Assembly (NCBI GenBank): GCA_963922205.1
Contig: CAWUHX010000028.1
Span: forward strand, 1,054,001-1,118,000
Length of the DNA: 64,000 nt
Reading direction: 5' to 3'
Source of the DNA: Romanomermis culicivorax
Taxonomy: Eukaryota; Nematoda; Enoplea; Mermithida; Mermithidae
Shown here: one piece after another, positions 22,937 to 32,573 of the stretch
Layout of the letters: each line of letters starts with the position of its first letter
Position numbering within the stretch: position 1 is the stretch's first letter
Position numbers and translations under genes: made by a program
Notes under the pieces: model-generated
The model's input: only the letters and a program-made list of their open reading frames with translations
What the model was told of the DNA's origin: nothing
Databases searched by the model: none

Positions 22937-24382
22937 TGTCACGTGCCGCTCAATTCTCCAACGTCACGTGATCCTGATCATGCCGACATTTTGTTATTTT
23001 TCATGTTTCGTTTATTACTCCAACATGCTTTTGTTTATTTCATTTTTACACATGCATTTTACGTTCATTTTTATATTTTTCATGCATTTCTATGTTTCGT
23101 TTTGTTGTATTTTTATTTCTTTACAAACGCGGGCTACAGTAGGCCCTTTAGCTAAAAACTTCCACCAGTCGTGCTCCACGAGCACATGGCTATTTTTGGT
23201 GCGCTCACGCACCTCTTATCATCAAAAATTAGCGTCGTTTTTGTTACGCAAAACGACTAGCTAAGAAGTTTTAGCTAAAGACGTTCATATGCTTAGCATA
23301 GGCACTGCAGCCGGCCTCAGTGCTAAACGCATGTGAATGAAAAAATGTCTATGTGCTCATAGGCATCTTCTGCATCGCGTCTAGCTGCAGAAGTTAGCTT
23401 GAGCGCCGAGAAACTCCGCCCAAGCTGCAGCTGTAGCCAAACATGTCCTTAAAAGGACATGTTTCTTTAGTTTTTCGCTCATTCTTGGGTTCACCAAGCT
23501 TTCGTCCGGTTGTCACCCGCGTCCGCCGCCCTGCTCAATTTGCATATTTTTATATACTTGACTGCGTCCACCGCCTATTATTTTAAATAAATTTGCATAC
23601 CCTTGCACTCCTTACTGCGTCCGCCGCTCACCGCCTACAGTACCCCGCTGCCCATCAGTGCCAGGTGTCCGACCGCCCCGGTTCGTGAATTTAACGTTGG
23701 AGTTTCGCCTCCCGCTCGCTCCCGCTCCCTCCCGCTCGCCGCCGCTCGCCGCCGAGGAACTTTGAGGATCGCATCCCCCGCTCCCAGTGCCAGAAGACCG
23801 AAAGCATCCAGGGACTTGCCGCCCGTTGCGTCGTAATCGCTTGAGAAACAGGACTAGGTGAGTCTTCTCAGGGGATTATTGTTATTTGTGGGTTATTTGT
23901 TGGGAAATCCTTCCTAAGTCGGTTTCCCGAGGTTTCCACAGATAAGTAGGGCCCCCACCTCCCAGGTTCGGACTAAAGGGGGGCTGTCTGGTTCAAAATC
24001 GGGTCCCATAATTTAGGTCACTTCACCGGTGACCCTGTCCCCACTCTCACTGAGTAGGACTCAGGGATTGTCGCACCTAGCCTGGCAGCGTTGTCCATTA
24101 CCCTACAGCAAGACCCCAAGGACAACACAAGAGAACCAACTATAGACCTCTCTATAGCCACCATTTGCCAGGTTAGGCCCCAACGCCAACTTGGGAAGCC
24201 TGGGGAAAATGCCAGTATCCATCAGGAGTCACAGCCTATTACTCACTGTAATAGGATCAATCTGATATGGTTCACCATCAATGTGACGTCTAAAACACGG
24301 TATTACCTGATGAGATACCCAAACCTCTCCAGCTCTCCCAAGATAAACCTGTCATACACGTGACATGGCGTAAAATGTGACA
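22937..24382 (+). repeat. 5' LTR of element A
   Basis: 1446 bp, TGTCAC..GTGACA, directly repeated at 36639-38064. It contains T-rich U3-like DNA at 22990-23130, a 12-bp-arm hairpin at 23439-23464 (AAACATGTCCTT..AAGGACATGTTT), a TATATA candidate at 23551-23556, GC-rich CCGC repeats near 23700-23755, and a strong splice-donor-like site TAG/GTGAGTC at 23855-23863. The last bases abut the primer-binding site. Confidence 0.93.
23551..23556 (+). promoter_or_regulatory. TATA-box candidate in the LTR
   Basis: TATATA within TTTTTATATACTTG, followed by CCGCC-rich DNA. It is conserved in the 3' LTR. No transcript data are available, so the start site is not known. Confidence 0.35.
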
Positions 24383-24400
24383 TGGCGAGGCTGGAAAATT
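24383..24400 (+). promoter_or_regulatory. tRNA primer-binding site of element A
   Basis: TGGCGAGGCTGG starts at the first base after the LTR. That is the expected position and the expected TGG start (complement of a tRNA CCA end). The matching tRNA would end in CCAGCCTCGCCA; I cannot assign the isoacceptor from this sequence. Confidence 0.75.
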
Positions 24401-24770
24401 GACCTTAAGTCTGGCACTCGCCCTTAAGTGTAAAATCTTCACCCTTGGGTCGGAACTACCCCCAGGTCGGGTCAACTCCCATTTTAAGTCGGACAAGCCC
24501 CCTTAAAATTGGGCACTAGCCATCCAATAAGTCGGAGACCCCCCACATTCGGGTTTACTGCCTAATGGGTCGGGAATGTCCCTTATTTCGGATTACCGCT
24601 ACTGTAGGTCGGCTACCTCCCCTCAAGTCGCGTATTATTACTGTAAGTCGGAAATTTTTCCCGTGCCACCAAACTTATTACTGTAGGTCGGGAATTTCTC
24701 CCTGAACATCAGATTTAATTACTGTAACACGGGATTTGCCCTTAGGAGTGATCTAAATGTAATCTATATG
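24400..24770 (+). repeat. Degenerate AAGTCGG/GGTCGG repeat cluster in the leader
   Basis: Directly after the primer site, about ten copies of a degenerate ~30-bp unit share (A/G)(A/G)GTCGG followed by a CCC-type run, for example at about 24438, 24457, 24486, 24528, 24572, 24617 and 24645. They are non-coding and may be structural or packaging-related. This is an inference from position only. Confidence 0.5.
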
Positions 24771-25379
24771 TGTATATAATTATCTCATGCGTGTGTATAA
24801 CCCCCTATGAGTAATAAATTCCCCCTGAGTCGAGTTATTTATCCCCAGAGTCGTGTTAACTGTAACAGAGTTGAGTTATATATCGAGTATTCTGTATTCC
24901 TCCTCTGATTCATACTGTACATTCTGCATACTTAATCTGTGTTGTAAACTACCTTATCTGTTTCTTTTCCCTCATCCCCCCCCTTCCCTAATCCTGGGTG
25001 GTATACTGTAGCCCTCCGGGTGGGTGCCATTACAGTACGCCTGTGCCCATTCCCGTACTGTAACTACAGTATACCCATACGCGGGTACTGGTATCACAGC
25101 TGTAGGGGTTTACGGCCTCTCCTGACTGTTGGTGGTCCGTGACCCTATGATACCGTACACCCTCCACGTATGATTCTGGACGTCATACGTGGCTGCGATT
25201 TGTTAATTGTGTACAGTATTTTTTTGTCTGTCGGCGGAAACTGTCGGAATTGCTCACTTTTCCGGCCCCAAAATTTTACACTGACTGTTTACACATTTAA
25301 CACGCGTATGTCCAACTATCGTATTCGCCGTCTTCCGTTATTTTCTTTCCTTTTTCCTTTCTCGGTCATCTGAGCGGTG

Positions 25380-25482
25380 CAAAAAAAAAAAAAAAAAAAA
25401 AAAACAAGAAAAAAAAAAAAAAAAACAAAAAAAAAAAAAAAAAAACAAAAAAAAAAAAAACAAAAAAAAAAACAAAAAAAAA
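25380..25482 (+). repeat. Poly(A) tract interrupted by single C residues
   Basis: About 100 bases of A runs separated by single C (and one G), inside the leader. Translated frames here are only poly-Lys or poly-Phe artefacts. Length in the assembly may be unreliable. Confidence 0.9.
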
Positions 25483-25625
25483 TTTCTTTTTTCGAACCCC
25501 ACCGCTACAGTATGACACCCTTACGTAAGTTCCTATATCTTTTTCATTTCTACTTACTGTAAGGTCTGATTCTTCCATTCTCAGGTTGTTGCATCTTGAA
25601 CATAGACTTTATGGGTCATGCTCTT

Positions 25626-26665
25626 TGACGTCAGCAACGACAACGTTACGGGTTGTTGTTGTTGTGTGGTTCAGCCTCACGGATGCAACCACTGACGTCT
25701 GCGACAGCTGCTTCACTTGCTGTTGCTTTAAGGGGTGGGTAGCCCTCTGGGTTCTACTCCTGACGTCAGCAACAGACATTACGTGTTGTTGTTTAAGTTA
25801 ACACTCCAGCAGTAATGACTTCTGACGTCTGCAACAAGTGAAGCCAACGTTGTTGCAACAGGTTCGGCTGGTTCTCTGCACCCCATCTGTGACGTCAGCA
25901 ATGGTGACGCAACGTGTCACTATTCAAAGATGTGCAGGTCTTACGGGTGCCACATCTGACGTCTGCAACAACTGCATCTCATGTCATTGACTTAAGGTAT
26001 CAGACCCTCGGTTCCACCTTTTGACGTCAGCAACGGCACCATCACGTGTTGCTGTATACCGATAGTTGGCTTCAGGGCCCTATTGCTGACATCAGCAATG
26101 ACAATGTATCATGTTCTCGCAGCAGGAATTGAGATTACATGATCCTATTTCTGACGTCCGCAACGGTAACATTACGTGCTACTGCAGGGGTCCCGTCGGC
26201 CTTAGGCACGCATCCCTGGCGTCTGCAACTGCGACATGATACTTGAATACTCTTATCCCAGGCACCTGCAGTCAGCACCAAGGTCATGTGTTGGTTCATA
26301 CCCCTACCTTTTGACGTCCGCACCAGGTTACTGTCGGCCCTATGAGTATTCCACTTGAGTTGTAGGTGGTCGCTGGCGTATGGTCCCTATCACCTATCTC
26401 TCTTGTCCAAGGGTTTGTGTGTGTCTGGGGACTGATGCCTGGGAAACATCAGTCCACATACACACACCACCTGAGATGCTCACTAGCCTGCGTACTGATC
26501 AGGTTGTCCGCCCGGGTAGCGGCACTGTTGATCAGCACGTGGCTGTTTTCAAGCTTTAACTGCAGGTTTGAACGAGTTACACTCGGCCTCAGCTGGGTTG
26601 GCTGTCTGACTCGGGCAGACAGCAGGCATTTGCAGTCGGTACTGCCTGTGTCTGACGTCTGCAAG
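25626..26665 (+). repeat. Tandem ~65-bp repeats with TGACGTC(A/T)GCAAC core in the leader
   Basis: Core sites start at 25626, 25693, 25761, 25823, 25890, 25957, 26022, 26087, 26152, 26217, 26312 and 26653. The first ten are spaced 62-68 bp apart, the next 95 bp, and the last is an outlier. Several contain the full palindrome TGACGTCA, the consensus CRE/ATF site. Between cores the units also share ..ACGTGTTGTTG.. elements. The array is non-coding. By analogy with the Su(Hw) sites in the leader of Drosophila gypsy, it may be a protein-binding, enhancer or insulator array. Confidence 0.85.
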
Positions 26666-28102
26666 GGTTCGGCAATCTTCTTGTAAATTTCTTATCTAAA
26701 TTCACTCATTCTCTTTCATCTCATTGAGCTGTCATACATAGATCTTCTTTAGTGTTCCCGCCGTAGTGGTTCCCAAGGGACCGCGGCACAGCCTCCGGTT
26801 GGGCCTAGAGTGTATAGGACCCGCTGTCATATTACATTCACTCGAACGCCTTCGTTAACTGGCTTAACGATGCCCCCGCTAGAGTCCCCACTGACCCAGA
26901 GTCCGCCTCCGCGGTCCACCCTCTATTAGTCATGTAAGTAATAGGCACCGTTGAGTCCGCCTCAGTGAAGGTATTCAGTACGCCTCGATACATACTTTAC
27001 ACTCATATTCAATCAGGGACACCTTGTACCCGTGATCCCTTAGATGTTTTCGGGTGCGCCCTCAAAACATCCAGAGTATTTCATTTTAACTGACTGAGTG
27101 TGTCAGAATAGCACCCTTGGTACCCGTGCTCCTTCCCTCTTCTACTGTGTGACCTGCGAACCTCACTTCATCTCAGTGATCGGCAAACCCGGCCACCAGC
27201 TGTGTATAGTACTCCTGGAGAGTGTCCGTTCTGTTCGGAATGCGGGCTCCCGTTTCGGACACGGCTGTAAGTTACTTGCGAATGTCGTCCAACACGGAAC
27301 CTCCTGTATAGTCCGTCTCACTATGCAGAGATCGCAATCGCTCCTGGCGAGTGAGGCCCGTTGCGTAACTGCGCGACTCCCTTTGCGTAACTGGGTTTGT
27401 AAATTAGTTTTGTCCCTATTTATTGCTCCCTCTTAAGTTCATTTTCAGTTGACCCCATCCTTTTCACCTTATGCCACTTTATGCGCTACTCCTGGTGAGT
27501 AGGATCTTGCCGGCTACGAGTCGGCCTCGCCCCAAGGTTTGTAAACTACTACAGCGGTGGAACCTCCAGGAAAAATCCCTCCTGAGCGGGTTCATCCGTC
27601 ATTTTATTTCTCGGCAGGAAAACCGCCTCTTCTCTACTTTTACATCTGATCTTCTGTCCCCTTCATCTATTCTAATTGCCGGGTCCAGGCCCCAACTCTA
27701 CATTTTGGTCGGGATCAATTCCCCCATACCTCAGGCCATGCCTCTGTCCATCACGGGCGACCAGATAAAATCCCTTCTGCGTCACCCTGGTTTACTCTGA
27801 TCTTACATCTTATAATCCTATTCCATTCTAGCTCCCTTTCCGTGGTCGCTAGTCTTAAGCTAAATCAATTTACGTCACAAACGCCGTCGCGCATGCGTTT
27901 TCCGAATTCACGCGCTCTTTCGCCGCGAATTCAAAAGTAGTACTCACTTTCATTTTACACAATAGAGACACCCCGTCGTTCCTGCCGTCTCAGTACCCAG
28001 CCTGTACAGACCAGTGAGCCACTCTCTATTCAATTTGACTTAATTGCTTCACGGGCAAGGACGTCTGTTCTAACCACCTTACGGGAAAACGAACCCTCGG
28101 AC
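26666..28102 (+). other. Distal leader of element A
   Basis: Non-coding. It aligns in patches with the leader of element B (20977-22295). Short open frames here (27098-27436, 27471-27800) show no domains and are not conserved in B. Confidence 0.5.
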
Positions 28103-28950
28103 ATGAAGTCGGAAGCTGATCTCCCTTCACAGATCGAGAACAAAGTCCAGGCAGCATTTGAGAATGCTCTTGGACCCCTCAACCAAAAGTTAGAGGCCAT
28201 GAATGGTCGGAGGCACCCTCCCGTGTCCAGCTTTATGGCCCCTCCCACCTTCTCCGGTGCTTTTGGTGAGTCTATCACCGATTTTATGTCGCATCTTACT
28301 CGTTTCTTTACACTCCAGGGTGTAAGCGAAACGGATCATGCGTATAAAATCGCTTTTCTGGAGTCATGCCTCACGGGTCCTGCTCTTGCCTCCTACCGGG
28401 ACTTTAGCAGCAGCACTCCAATACCTACCCGCTACGAAGAGTTTACGGCTTTTCTACGGAGAGATTTTCCGGTAGGGCGCGACTCTGATCTGCATCAGCA
28501 GCTGATCCAAGATTGACTGCAGAAGCCGACAGAGTCCGCGATAGTCTACCTTGAGCACCTCAAGAGACTATCCAGGGTAGCGTATCCAGATCTCGCGACG
28601 GATGTCCGAGATTCTATCATCAAACCTATCTTTCTGCGGGGACTGAAGCCGGTCCTCCGAGATAGTATCAAGTTTAGGGAGTTCACGACTCTTGAAGAGA
28701 CACTCAAGGCAGCCTGTTACGCAGAATCCCAAATCTTTCAGGACGAGATCCGGTACACTGCTCCATCTAACGCCGTTTTCTCTTCAGAACCTAAACACGC
28801 CGGATATAATCCCGAAATGCCTAACAGAAGCGCAAACGGTCGTCAGAGCAACGCTCCAACGTCATCATCCTCCGCGGATGAGGTTCGCCGCTTGAAACAG
28901 GAAATGGCCAGGCTCACGGCCCACGTAGCGAAGCGCTCACGGCCGCCGAC
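28103..28950 (+). pseudogene. gag: Element A gag (capsid part; zinc knuckle deleted)
   Basis: ATG 28103 opens MKSEADLPSQIENKV. The capsid region of the Ty3/gypsy retrotrans_gag type follows (FMAPPTFSGAFGES, GPALASYRDF, then QKPTESAIVYLEHLKRLSR). A TGA at 28514-28516 interrupts it; the same frame resumes at once and matches B without the stop. Near 28915 the alignment jumps: the segment that in B carries the CCHC knuckle and a Gly/Pro-rich part is missing, and the sequence continues with the Pro/acidic region. Gag forms the particle; without the knuckle this copy should bind genomic RNA poorly. Confidence 0.85.
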
Positions 28951-29562
28951 ATCGTGCTTGCAGCACCCGTCTCAATGCGCCTCTTACGACCCGACGTCGC
29001 CCGACGGGCACTCGAGTTCATTGCCAATGGGACTATCACCATCTCGCCCGTCGAGAAGTTCTTATTGGACGGGGAGCCATCCTCGCCTTCAGTCGATGCC
29101 GTCCGCCGAGCAGTCGAACAGGCCAGTCGGATCCTCCTGCCTGCTGCCGCCGCTACATCACCGGCAGCAGCACCACCTGTTGTCGCGACATCGCCAACGA
29201 AAATGGACATTACTGCTTCCTCGCCCCCGGCCAAGGAACCCGCAAATGATCCTACACCGCCGGCAACAGCCCAACATACATCGTCGGCAACAGCCCAGGT
29301 CAAATCGCCGGCACCAGCCCAAACGACATCTCCGACCGCCGCGACCAAGTCGCCCATCGTCGAACACATGGCCGTCGACGAGACCTTATGTCCGGTTAAC
29401 GAAGATGTCAGCATCGTTGAGGAATCCCCGTTCCCAACGGCAGTCGCCCCACGGTCGCCAAAAATCGGTATCCTCCGGGAAATCCACCCGTGCGGTGGAT
29501 TGGTCCTCGATTTCCCCGGCCAGGAACCAATCTCGTCTGACAGCGACGAAGAAGAAATCTGA
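28925..29562 (+). CDS. Pro/Ala/Thr-rich, acidic-tailed region (probable Gag C-terminus) of element A
   Basis: Frame 1, about 210 codons, ending ..[12 protein letters not shown] then a stop. It starts with a segment containing [18 protein letters not shown], then low-complexity Ala/Pro/Thr repeats ([16 protein letters not shown]), then a conserved end ([15 protein letters not shown]) also found in B. The overlapping frame 2 is open too, but reads as Arg/Pro/His-rich low complexity and is not conserved, so frame 1 is taken as real. It is out of frame with the preceding capsid part because of the deletion near 28915. Confidence 0.55.
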
Positions 29563-29599
29563 CACTGCCCCTCAGGCCAGATTTGTGAAATTCAGTGAA

Positions 29600-31365
29600 C
29601 ACTTACAAATTACGTTTGTACAGTTGTTTTTGACAATAAAATTGACCTTGGTAGCATCACTGTTTCTAGGGGTGAGTTTGTCAGCACCGGCGGCTCAGTA
29701 TCAATTTTGCGGTCTCTCAAGAAGCGGACATCCACTTGAGTTACCCCAGCGTGTAGAGTGTAAACCACCGCAATCTTCATGGAGCCCGCGGCGCATGAAT
29801 GTTACGGTGTATGTCCCTAGCTCAGACCCGATTACAGCCACAGCGTGGAAATGCACATTGCGCTCCCGCAAAGTCTGCACCAACACTGGTTTCTTCGGCT
29901 CTAGGGGCATCACTGCAGACGTCATTACCACTCAGCACTTAGCGCCTGCGGCATGCACGCTAGCACATCGCACTAAGATGTTTGGTTCACAAAAACTTGT
30001 CGGCATTCGCCCTGGCTTTTATAGCACAAACCAAACATTGGAAGTGATGTACGAATGGTGCTGCAGCGACATCTGCAAGACAGTGACTAACCTCTTCATC
30101 GAGGAGGGACAAGTCGCTTCGTGGGACGGCACTACGGCCCTAAGCACCTTAGGCGATGTAGGTGGATGCAGTCCCACTGCAGGCCAGTGCACTACTCTAG
30201 ACGGGGTCATTGTCTGGCCTGCACAAAACTTCACGGCGCGGTGTCATTATCACCCCAAGGGAAATTAGACTGCGTCCATGTCAGGGAACCACGTCATCAT
30301 CGATGATCTACAGGTTGCCCTCAAGATCCCGGGAAACTCCCGTGTCTTCCAACTGTGCCCAGAACTACGTTCCACCACAGTCCGGACGGATCAGGGTCTT
30401 CTCCTTCGCATCCACGGGAGATACAATATGACCCAAAGCTTGTTCAGAGTAGCAACGGACAGCCGTCCCGATCCTGTCAATGCCAAACTGAACTATCTGG
30501 CTCAGCAGATCAAGGAGTCGGAAATTAACGGTTTCCGGTTCACGTGGCTTGAGCTCTGCTCTCACGCTCAATGCTATCTTGATCTGACTTGGCAGCTGCT
30601 TGGCTTCGACCCTACCCTGGGTGCCCGGGCATTCCTCCAGAGGAATGACCTGACGGCGGAATTCACAGGCGATGCACTGACAATATTGCCGTGTCAGAAG
30701 GTCAACGCCACCTACGTTTATCACTCGTACCGGGTGGGGAACGTTTGCTACAAGTACTTACCTGTACAGGTTGGCGGCACCATCTACTTCGCCACCCCCG
30801 GTGGTCCGGATCTCATTAAATCTAGCCCAATTGTGCCGTGTCATCACCACTTTACAGGGATTTTCCGAAATCGCTCGGGCTGGTTTACTGAGTCTGGCGC
30901 AGTCCATGTGAGCCACATCCCACTGGAGCTCTTCTGGAAGCAGCGTTTCAACATCACTCACTTTGAGGCACCGGCGCTCTTCCATGACCAGTTGCGATGA
31001 CCCCTTCAAACTTTGCCTTCTTTAAACAGTACGTTTACAAGACTGAGCAAATTGAAGCGGTATTAAACCGGCTGGTAAACTTTACCGCTGGTCTATCCCT
31101 GCAACCAGACGCCATCTACCAGGCCTTTGCAGGGGTAGGAACCGACATCAAGGCCTCTCTGGAAGGTGTCGGTTTGGCAGCAAACCATGTTATTACGGGT
31201 CAACAACACACCCTCGCCTAGGGCTTGCATGCTGTCCTGAGCGGGCCGGTCCAGTTGATCTTTAACATCCTAATTACCCTGACCGTGCTGATTGGTGCCG
31301 GATACCTTGCCTATCTTGGTGTATCTTATTATCTCAGCTACCGTCTGCGGAGCAAACAGGTCCGG
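29600..31365 (+). pseudogene. env: Element A envelope-like glycoprotein, located between gag and pol
   Basis: A hydrophobic leader (TLVASLFLGVSLSAPAA) precedes QYQFCGLSRSG, matching the signal peptide position of B. The ectodomain is Cys-rich with N-glycosylation sites (NVTVYV, NATYVYH, NITHF). A region with GARAFLQRNDL.. and a following GDAL..PCQ pattern lies at about 30620-30700. A membrane anchor (LIFNILITLTVLIGAGYLAYL) spans about 31258-31320 with a short basic tail. Breaks: TAG 30266-30268, a one-base frameshift near 30994, TAG 31219-31221, and no in-frame ATG before the leader. The open frame runs past the anchor into protease 1. By family logic it would mediate cell entry. Whether it is a gB/chuvirus-like or another type of fusogen is not settled. 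Confidence 0.75.
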
Positions 31366-32556
31366 TTTGTTAGCCGTCTCTCCCCGTTGGGTCTTTACCG
31401 TAAAGTCCAACGCTGGATCGGTTTTCACTACGTGCAAAACGATGTGCCCTCCCAGCTTGACCGAATCACACCGTGCTTCGTCGTGCTGCTGGACACCAAG
31501 GAAACTCCTGCGTTCCTTGACACAGGTTGCCCACGCACTATCATTAGCCAACGTCTTCATAAGGCCTTGGCTAAAGAAAGTCCGAAGGCGGTCATGGTGT
31601 TCCAGCAACATCAGGACTTTAACCCATTGATGAGCATCAATGGTAAAGCCGTTCATACCATCCTTTCGGGACCATATGAAATCATGTTGCCCGGAAACCG
31701 CCAGCCGAACACACGGATCGCTGTACATCTCCATGTGTGCAAGACTACGTCTCCCTTCTGGGCACCTGTCGACCTCATACTCGGACTGGACTTCTTACAG
31801 CAGTTCAAGAACATTATGTTTGACTACCAACGTAATGTTTGTCGGCTGGACGCGGTAGAATTACCCCTCCTGCTGACCACGCCGGAGATTGACCAGATCG
31901 ACCCCTGGTGGGAGAACACCCGTGCTCTCTCGCGAAACTCACACAGGTCAGGATCACGATCGCGGTCCAGGGCTTCGTCCATCTCTCGGCCACACTCACG
32001 GGCCTCCTCAGTTGCATCATCACGTGGGTCAACTAGGGGATCCCGGGCCTCTTCTAGACGGGCAAGTCGTCATCTCTCGACCTTGCACGGGCCAGGTTGC
32101 CCTCGACCTCCGCCTGGAACCTCTCCAGTTACGCTAGAGAAGGGCCGATACCGTGAGCCAAGTGATTCAGATGCTCCGACATCACCCGTGCCAAACGCGC
32201 CTCCGCTATCGGACACCGAGGTTGAATCACTAGGAGCTACTCAGAGTCCGAAGGATCACTCAGACCTCGTACTAACGGTGCAGGATGAGTCCACCCTTCT
32301 GAATGACCCGGAACCCTCCGTCGGATACGCTCTAGTAGGTCTTCTACGTCGTACGGGACTGCCGATTCCAAAGCGGTCCGGTAAGACCAAACACGCTAGT
32401 GGTGCCACCACACCTGATTCCGGTCATGTGGTCACGGCTTTTTACCCAAATGATATCCGGACGCCCCATATCAAAGTTCTCCTCAACAACTGGGTAGAAG
32501 CGAAGGCGCTGGTCGACACACAGGAGCTGTCTTCTCGCTCCTGGACCACAAGTTAG
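31366..32556 (+). CDS. Element A protease-1 domain, SR-rich linker and start of protease 2
   Basis: It continues in frame from the envelope anchor without a stop. A retropepsin-like domain shows FLDTGCPRTIIS (about 31516-31552) and VDLILGLDFLQQF (about 31770-31808), the flap-distal ILGxDFL signature. An Arg/Ser-rich linker (SGSRSRSRASSISR and repeats) lies at about 31940-32080, followed by a Ser/Pro/acidic region with LSDTEVESLGATQS. At about 32460-32520 a second protease begins (RTPHIKVLLNNWVEAKALVDT). A two-base insertion near 32517, within a CA run, throws it out of frame and ends this reading at 32556. Protease 1 probably processes the polyprotein. Two protease-like domains in one element are unusual. 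Confidence 0.75.
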   Translation, partial: FVSRLSPLGLYRKVQRWIGFHYVQNDVPSQLDRITPCFVVLLDTKETPAFLDTGCPRTIISQRLHKALAKESPKAVMVFQQHQDFNPLMSINGKAVHTILSGPYEIMLPGNRQPNTRIAVHLHVCKTTSPFWAPVDLILGLDFLQQFKNIMFDYQRNVCRLDAVELPLLLTTPEIDQIDPWWENTRALSRNSHRSGSRSRSRASSISRPHSRASSVASSRGSTRGSRASSRRASRHLSTLHGPGCPRPPPGTSPVTLEKGRYREPSDSDAPTSPVPNAPPLSDTEVESLGATQSPKDHSDLVLTVQDESTLLNDPEPSVGYALVGLLRRTGLPIPKRSGKTKHASGATTPDSGHVVTAFYPNDIRTPHIKVLLNNWVEAKALVDTQELSSRSWTTS

Positions 32557-32573
32557 CGGCCCAGCTGCCCAAC

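Noticed and set aside
25366..25578. Poly-Phe / poly-Lys open frames
   Set aside because: By-product of the A/C homopolymer tract in the leader of element A.
27098..27800. Open frames in the leader of element A as upstream genes
   Set aside because: Not conserved in the aligned leader of B and without recognisable motifs.
29580..29600. Frame-2 Arg/Pro/His-rich reading of 28950-29560 as the real protein linking gag to env
   Set aside because: Frame 2 is open but its translation is not conserved in element B, whereas frame 1 is. The openness is probably due to composition.
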